A stretch of DNA of 7,987 nt from an uncultured Pleurocapsa sp. (lineage in GTDB: Bacteria > Cyanobacteriota > Cyanobacteriia > Cyanobacteriales > Xenococcaceae): the NCBI GenBank assembly GCA_937884735.1, contig CAKZYI010000609.1:1-7987 (forward strand), read 5' to 3'. Positions 5,121 through 7,987 of the stretch are shown one piece after another; positions within the stretch are counted from its first letter, which is position 1; every line of letters starts with the position of its first letter. The notes beneath the pieces are model-generated. The model was not told the origin of the DNA. It ran no database searches and saw only the letters and a program-made list of their open reading frames with translations. The position numbers and the translations under genes are program-made.

Positions 5121-6656
5121 ATGAATCATTACGACATTATCATCATCGGTACGGGTGCGGGAGGTGGAACTTTAGCCCACAAACTAGCACCTAGTGGGAA
5201 AAAAATTTTAGTTTTAGAACGGGGTAGCTTTTTACCTCGTGAAAAAGATAATTGGGATACGGTGCAGGTGTTTCAAAAAGACAAGTATCATACCGATGAG
5301 GTTTGGCTTGATAAAAAAGGCAGAAATTTACGCCCAGGTACTAGTTACTATGTGGGTGGAAATACTAAAGTTTATGGTGGTGCTTTGTTTCGTCTGAGGG
5401 AAAGAGATTTTGAAGAAGTTAGACATCATGGGGGTATTTCTCCAGAGTGGGGTTTGAAGTATCTGGATTTTGAACCTTATTATGCTGAGGCGGAAAAGCT
5501 CTATCAGGTACATGGTAAGCAGGGAATAGATCCTACCGAGCCTACGAGAAACGAAGATTATGCTTATCCTCCCATTAGTCACGAACCCCGCATTCAAGAA
5601 ATTCACGACAAGCTAGCACACAAGGGCTTAAATCCTTTCTATTTGCCTTTAGCAGTTCGTCTCAACGAAGTAGATCGCACCATCAGTGAATGTATTCGCT
5701 GTAATACCTGTGATGGTTTTCCTTGTTTAGTAAATGCCAAATCCGATGCCGATGTTACCTGTATACGTCCTGCGATCGCCAATAATAATTTAACTTTATT
5801 AACAGAAGCAAAAGTAACTCGTCTTTATACCAATGGTACGGGAACAGAAATAACTGGAGTAGAGGCAGAAGTTAATAATGAAGTTCAGGTGTTCTCTGCA
5901 GATATTGTAGTAGTTTCCTGTGGTGCGATTAATTCAGCAGTATTACTACTGCGATCGTCTAGCGATAAACATCCTAATGGTTTAGCTAATAGTTCAGATC
6001 GAGTAGGACGTAACTTCATGAAGCACCAAAATGGTGCGATTGTTGGCATCACCACCAAACCTAATCTTTCTGTATTTCAAAAAACTATTGGTATTAATGA
6101 CTTCTATTGGGGCGAAGCAGGTTTTGATTTTCCGATGGGACACATTCAGCTACTAGGGAAGGTTGACAAGGATATGATTGCCATGGACGCACCAAAATTT
6201 GCCCCAGATAGAGGTTTACAGGATATTGCTAATCATTCTGTTGACTGGTGGCTAACTGCTGAGGATTTGCCAGAAGCCAATAATAGAGTCCAGTTGAAAA
6301 ATAACCGTATTTCTCTAGAATATACCCATAACAATACCGAAGCTTTTGATCGCCTGATGAAACGTTGGACGGGAATATTACGCTCTATTGACTGTGGCGA
6401 AACTATCTTTCCTCTATCTCTCTATTTCCGCAAACGCATTCCTTTGCAGGGTGTGGCGCATCAGGTAGGCACCTGTCGCTTTGGAGAAGATCCTAAAACT
6501 TCAGTCTTAGATCTCAACTGTCGTACTCATGATGTTGACAATCTTTATGTTGTTGATGGCAGTTTCTTCCCTTCTAGCGGTGCGGTAAATCCTTCCTTAA
6601 CGATTATGGCGAATGCAATGCGGGTGGGAGAACATATTTTGGAGAGGATGGGTTAG
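5121..6656 (+). CDS. GMC-family FAD-dependent oxidoreductase
   Basis: A 511-residue flavoprotein of the glucose-methanol-choline family, which oxidises sugar or alcohol hydroxyls. The dinucleotide fold is at the N-terminus (YDIIIIGTGAGGG, glycines 10-16) with the ribose-binding Glu33 (LERG). The FAD-contact motif GGNTKVYGG is at 79-87. The C-terminal block AHQVGTCRFG holds the catalytic His447, and SGAVNPSLTIMAN holds Asn490. A cysteine cluster C191-x2-C194-x2-C197-x4-C202 (CIRCNTCDGFPC) may bind an iron-sulfur centre or metal; some FAD sugar dehydrogenases carry such a cluster, but this is inference. No signal peptide is visible, so it is probably cytoplasmic. Its context between gdh and a debranching enzyme suggests a sugar, sugar acid or polyol substrate. 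No Shine-Dalgarno: a heptad array runs up to the ATG. Confidence 0.92.
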   Translation: MNHYDIIIIGTGAGGGTLAHKLAPSGKKILVLERGSFLPREKDNWDTVQVFQKDKYHTDEVWLDKKGRNLRPGTSYYVGGNTKVYGGALFRLRERDFEEVRHHGGISPEWGLKYLDFEPYYAEAEKLYQVHGKQGIDPTEPTRNEDYAYPPISHEPRIQEIHDKLAHKGLNPFYLPLAVRLNEVDRTISECIRCNTCDGFPCLVNAKSDADVTCIRPAIANNNLTLLTEAKVTRLYTNGTGTEITGVEAEVNNEVQVFSADIVVVSCGAINSAVLLLRSSSDKHPNGLANSSDRVGRNFMKHQNGAIVGITTKPNLSVFQKTIGINDFYWGEAGFDFPMGHIQLLGKVDKDMIAMDAPKFAPDRGLQDIANHSVDWWLTAEDLPEANNRVQLKNNRISLEYTHNNTEAFDRLMKRWTGILRSIDCGETIFPLSLYFRKRIPLQGVAHQVGTCRFGEDPKTSVLDLNCRTHDVDNLYVVDGSFFPSSGAVNPSLTIMANAMRVGEHILERMG

Positions 6657-6669
6657 GAGTAGTGAGTAG
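6656..6669. repeat. Heptad repeats after the GMC gene
   Basis: Two heptads, GGAGTAG (6656-6662) and TGAGTAG (6663-6669), begin on the last base of the TAG stop. They are the same unit seen after gdh at 4259-4295. Confidence 0.6.
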
Positions 6670-6729
6670 TAAAAATATACTATATTATGTCTGTGTGGCA
6701 GCAATGATTATTAAATAAAAGAAAATTAT

Positions 6730-7815
6730 ATGAGTCAAAAGTTACAAGTTAAATTTATTAGATATTTGTGGTTAGGGATTATTGGGTTTATTTTGGCGAT
6801 CGCGCCCCTGGCATCTATTACTGTTGCTCAATCTCCATCTCCCCGTCTCCAAGTCATCGCTCAAGATTCTCAAACAGAGCCTTTGGTAAAAGAAGTCGCT
6901 ACAGTGGGAATGACGGTATCGAATATGGAAGAGGCGATCGCTTTTTATACTCAAGTTTTAACCTTTGAAGTCATAGAAGATGTGGAGGTTAGCGGGAGGG
7001 ACTACGAATTGTTACAGGGAGTATTTGGGGCGCGAGCGCGCATAGTAGATTTACGGCTTGGAGAGGAGATAATTGAACTAGCAGAGTATCTTACTCCAAA
7101 AGGGGACGCTATTCCTGTTGATTCTCAGAGTAACGATCTTTGGTTTCAACATATGGCAATTGTAGTTAGTGATATGCCCGAAGCCTATCGAAGGCTGAGA
7201 GAAAATTCGGTGCAGCACGTTTCTACTTATCCTCAAAAATTGCCAGAATATATCGAAGCCGCCGCAGGAATTGAAGCTTTTTACTTCCGCGATCCTGATG
7301 GACACAACTTAGAAATTATTGCCTATCCTCCAGACAAAGGCAATCCACGCTGGCAAAAGAATACAGATGATTTATTTTTGGGTATAGATCATACTGCGAT
7401 CGCTATTTCGGATACAGAAACTAGCTTGAACTTCTACAGTGATGTATTAGGATTAGAGCTAGCAGGAGAAAGCGAAAACTATGGCACAGAACAAGAACAT
7501 CTCAACAATGTTTTTGGTGCGCGGTTAAGAATTAGTGGTTTAAAAGCAGACAAAGGTATGGCGGTAGAATTTCTCGAATATCTTGCGCCCCCTGGTGGTC
7601 GTCCATTTCTTGAAAATAGCCAGACAAACGATTTGTGGCATTGGGAAACAACTTTAGTTGTAAACGATATAGAACAAGCAGCAACTAATCTTAGGAATAA
7701 AGATGTTGAATTTATTTCTTCTGGAGTTGTCGAAATTGACGAAGGTTTGGGCTTTCGCCAAGGATTATTAATCAGAGATCCAGACGGACATGGAATTAAG
7801 ATTATTGAACGATAG
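6730..7815 (+). CDS. Exported two-domain VOC (glyoxalase/bleomycin resistance-like) protein
   Basis: A 361-residue protein. Residues 1-33 look like a Sec signal peptide: a basic start (KLQVKFIR), the hydrophobic core YLWLGIIGFILAIAPLA and a likely cleavage at TVA-QSPS, so it should work in the periplasm. Two vicinal-oxygen-chelate domains follow, about 54-200 and 218-361, each ending in RDPDGH. At the four metal positions the domains differ: T58, E116, H141, E195 in the first and H221, E280, E306, K357 in the second. Neither set is complete, so it may bind metal weakly, combine residues across domains, or act as a binding protein. Family members range from glyoxalases to ring-cleaving dioxygenases, so no reaction is assigned. 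It lies 73 bp after the GMC gene and 68 bp before the debranching enzyme gene. TATACT at 6676-6681 could be a -10 without a good -35. Confidence 0.85.
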   Translation: MSQKLQVKFIRYLWLGIIGFILAIAPLASITVAQSPSPRLQVIAQDSQTEPLVKEVATVGMTVSNMEEAIAFYTQVLTFEVIEDVEVSGRDYELLQGVFGARARIVDLRLGEEIIELAEYLTPKGDAIPVDSQSNDLWFQHMAIVVSDMPEAYRRLRENSVQHVSTYPQKLPEYIEAAAGIEAFYFRDPDGHNLEIIAYPPDKGNPRWQKNTDDLFLGIDHTAIAISDTETSLNFYSDVLGLELAGESENYGTEQEHLNNVFGARLRISGLKADKGMAVEFLEYLAPPGGRPFLENSQTNDLWHWETTLVVNDIEQAATNLRNKDVEFISSGVVEIDEGLGFRQGLLIRDPDGHGIKIIER

Positions 7816-7857
7816 TAGTTTGTGGTTAAAAGTCTACGCTGTTTGTTAATTGGTTTT

Positions 7858-7878
7858 TAAGTAGCGAGTAGCGAATAA
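7858..7878. repeat. Heptad repeats before the debranching enzyme gene
   Basis: Three head-to-tail heptads, TAAGTAG, CGAGTAG and CGAATAA, end five bases before the ATG at 7884. They belong to the same nGAGTAG family as the repeats at 4259-4295 and 6656-6669. No Shine-Dalgarno is visible between them and the start. Confidence 0.6.
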
Positions 7879-7883
7879 AAAAG

Positions 7884-7987
7884 ATGAACATAAAATTTGG
7901 TCGAGAAATTTGCGGTAATTTAGAGACAGCGGAAAATAGAGAATGGTTGGTAACTAATGGGATTGGTGGGTATGCTTCGGGTACTAT
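7884..7987 (+). CDS. Amylo-alpha-1,6-glucosidase / glycogen debranching-type enzyme, N-terminus only
   Basis: An ATG at 7884 opens a frame that continues off the right edge after 34 codons. The stretch FGREICGN is followed by REWLVTNGIGGYASGT (19-34), the highly characteristic start of bacterial and archaeal glycogen debranching enzymes of the amylo-alpha-1,6-glucosidase type. These hydrolyse alpha-1,6 branch points and release glucose. The catalytic GH-type domain is outside the window, so activity cannot be judged. There is no export signal, consistent with action on cytoplasmic glycogen or oligosaccharide. Its place at the end of a close-set series with glucose dehydrogenase supports a supply of free glucose to that enzyme. 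No clear ribosome binding site is present. Confidence 0.8.
   Translation, partial: MNIKFGREICGNLETAENREWLVTNGIGGYASGT

Noticed and set aside
5328..5606. Minus-strand open frame inside the GMC gene
   Set aside because: Antisense shadow of a conserved GMC region including the FAD motif.
6689..6694. GTCTGT half-site of the TetR operator upstream of the VOC gene
   Set aside because: The partner half is missing at the right spacing; a six-base match is expected by chance.
6768..7305. Short frames on both strands inside the VOC protein gene
   Set aside because: All overlap the signal peptide and first VOC domain in other frames and show no recognisable content.
17..7403. Repeated GCGATCGC octamers as a regulatory array
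   Set aside because: These are HIP1 sites, scattered through coding sequence and typical of many cyanobacterial genomes; they support the taxonomic call but not a local function.

Overview
The window most likely comes from an AT-rich cyanobacterium. I counted ten copies of the HIP1 octamer GCGATCGC, all inside coding sequence, plus several one-off variants. There are also heptameric short tandem repeats in the gaps between genes and a run of proteins of cyanobacterial type. The order within the phylum cannot be fixed from the sequence.

Positions 1-2012 form a minus-strand regulatory block: an AraC-family regulator (2012-1071), a TetR-family regulator (1039-461) and the N-terminal 124 codons of a second AraC-family regulator that runs off the left edge (372-1). 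The two AraC proteins share the same N-terminal domain type. The TetR gene sits between two near-identical inverted repeats of the form GACAGACnAnTCTGTnTG. One lies inside a well-formed promoter for tetR itself, and the other lies just upstream of the second araC gene. This suggests an autoregulated TetR that also controls its AraC neighbour.

Positions 2013-2521 are a long AT-rich non-coding region between the divergent regulator block and the plus-strand genes. Next come a short-chain dehydrogenase with eroded cofactor and active-site motifs (2522-3250), a 201-bp gap, and then a tightly spaced plus-strand series: glucose 1-dehydrogenase (3452-4261), an aquaporin-family channel (4307-5053), a GMC-family flavoprotein oxidoreductase (5121-6656), an exported two-domain VOC/glyoxalase-like protein (6730-7815) and the first 34 codons of a glycogen-debranching-type amylo-alpha-1,6-glucosidase (7884 to the right edge). 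The gaps in this series are only 45-76 bp, and every one carries heptad repeats.

Read together, the plus-strand block looks like a glucan or sugar oxidation cassette. A debranching enzyme frees glucose or oligosaccharide, an NAD(P)-linked dehydrogenase and an FAD-linked GMC enzyme oxidise sugar or polyol, a channel moves water or small polyols, and a periplasmic VOC protein has an unknown role. The individual family calls are strong. The joint pathway, and its control by the divergent AraC/TetR block, are inference.
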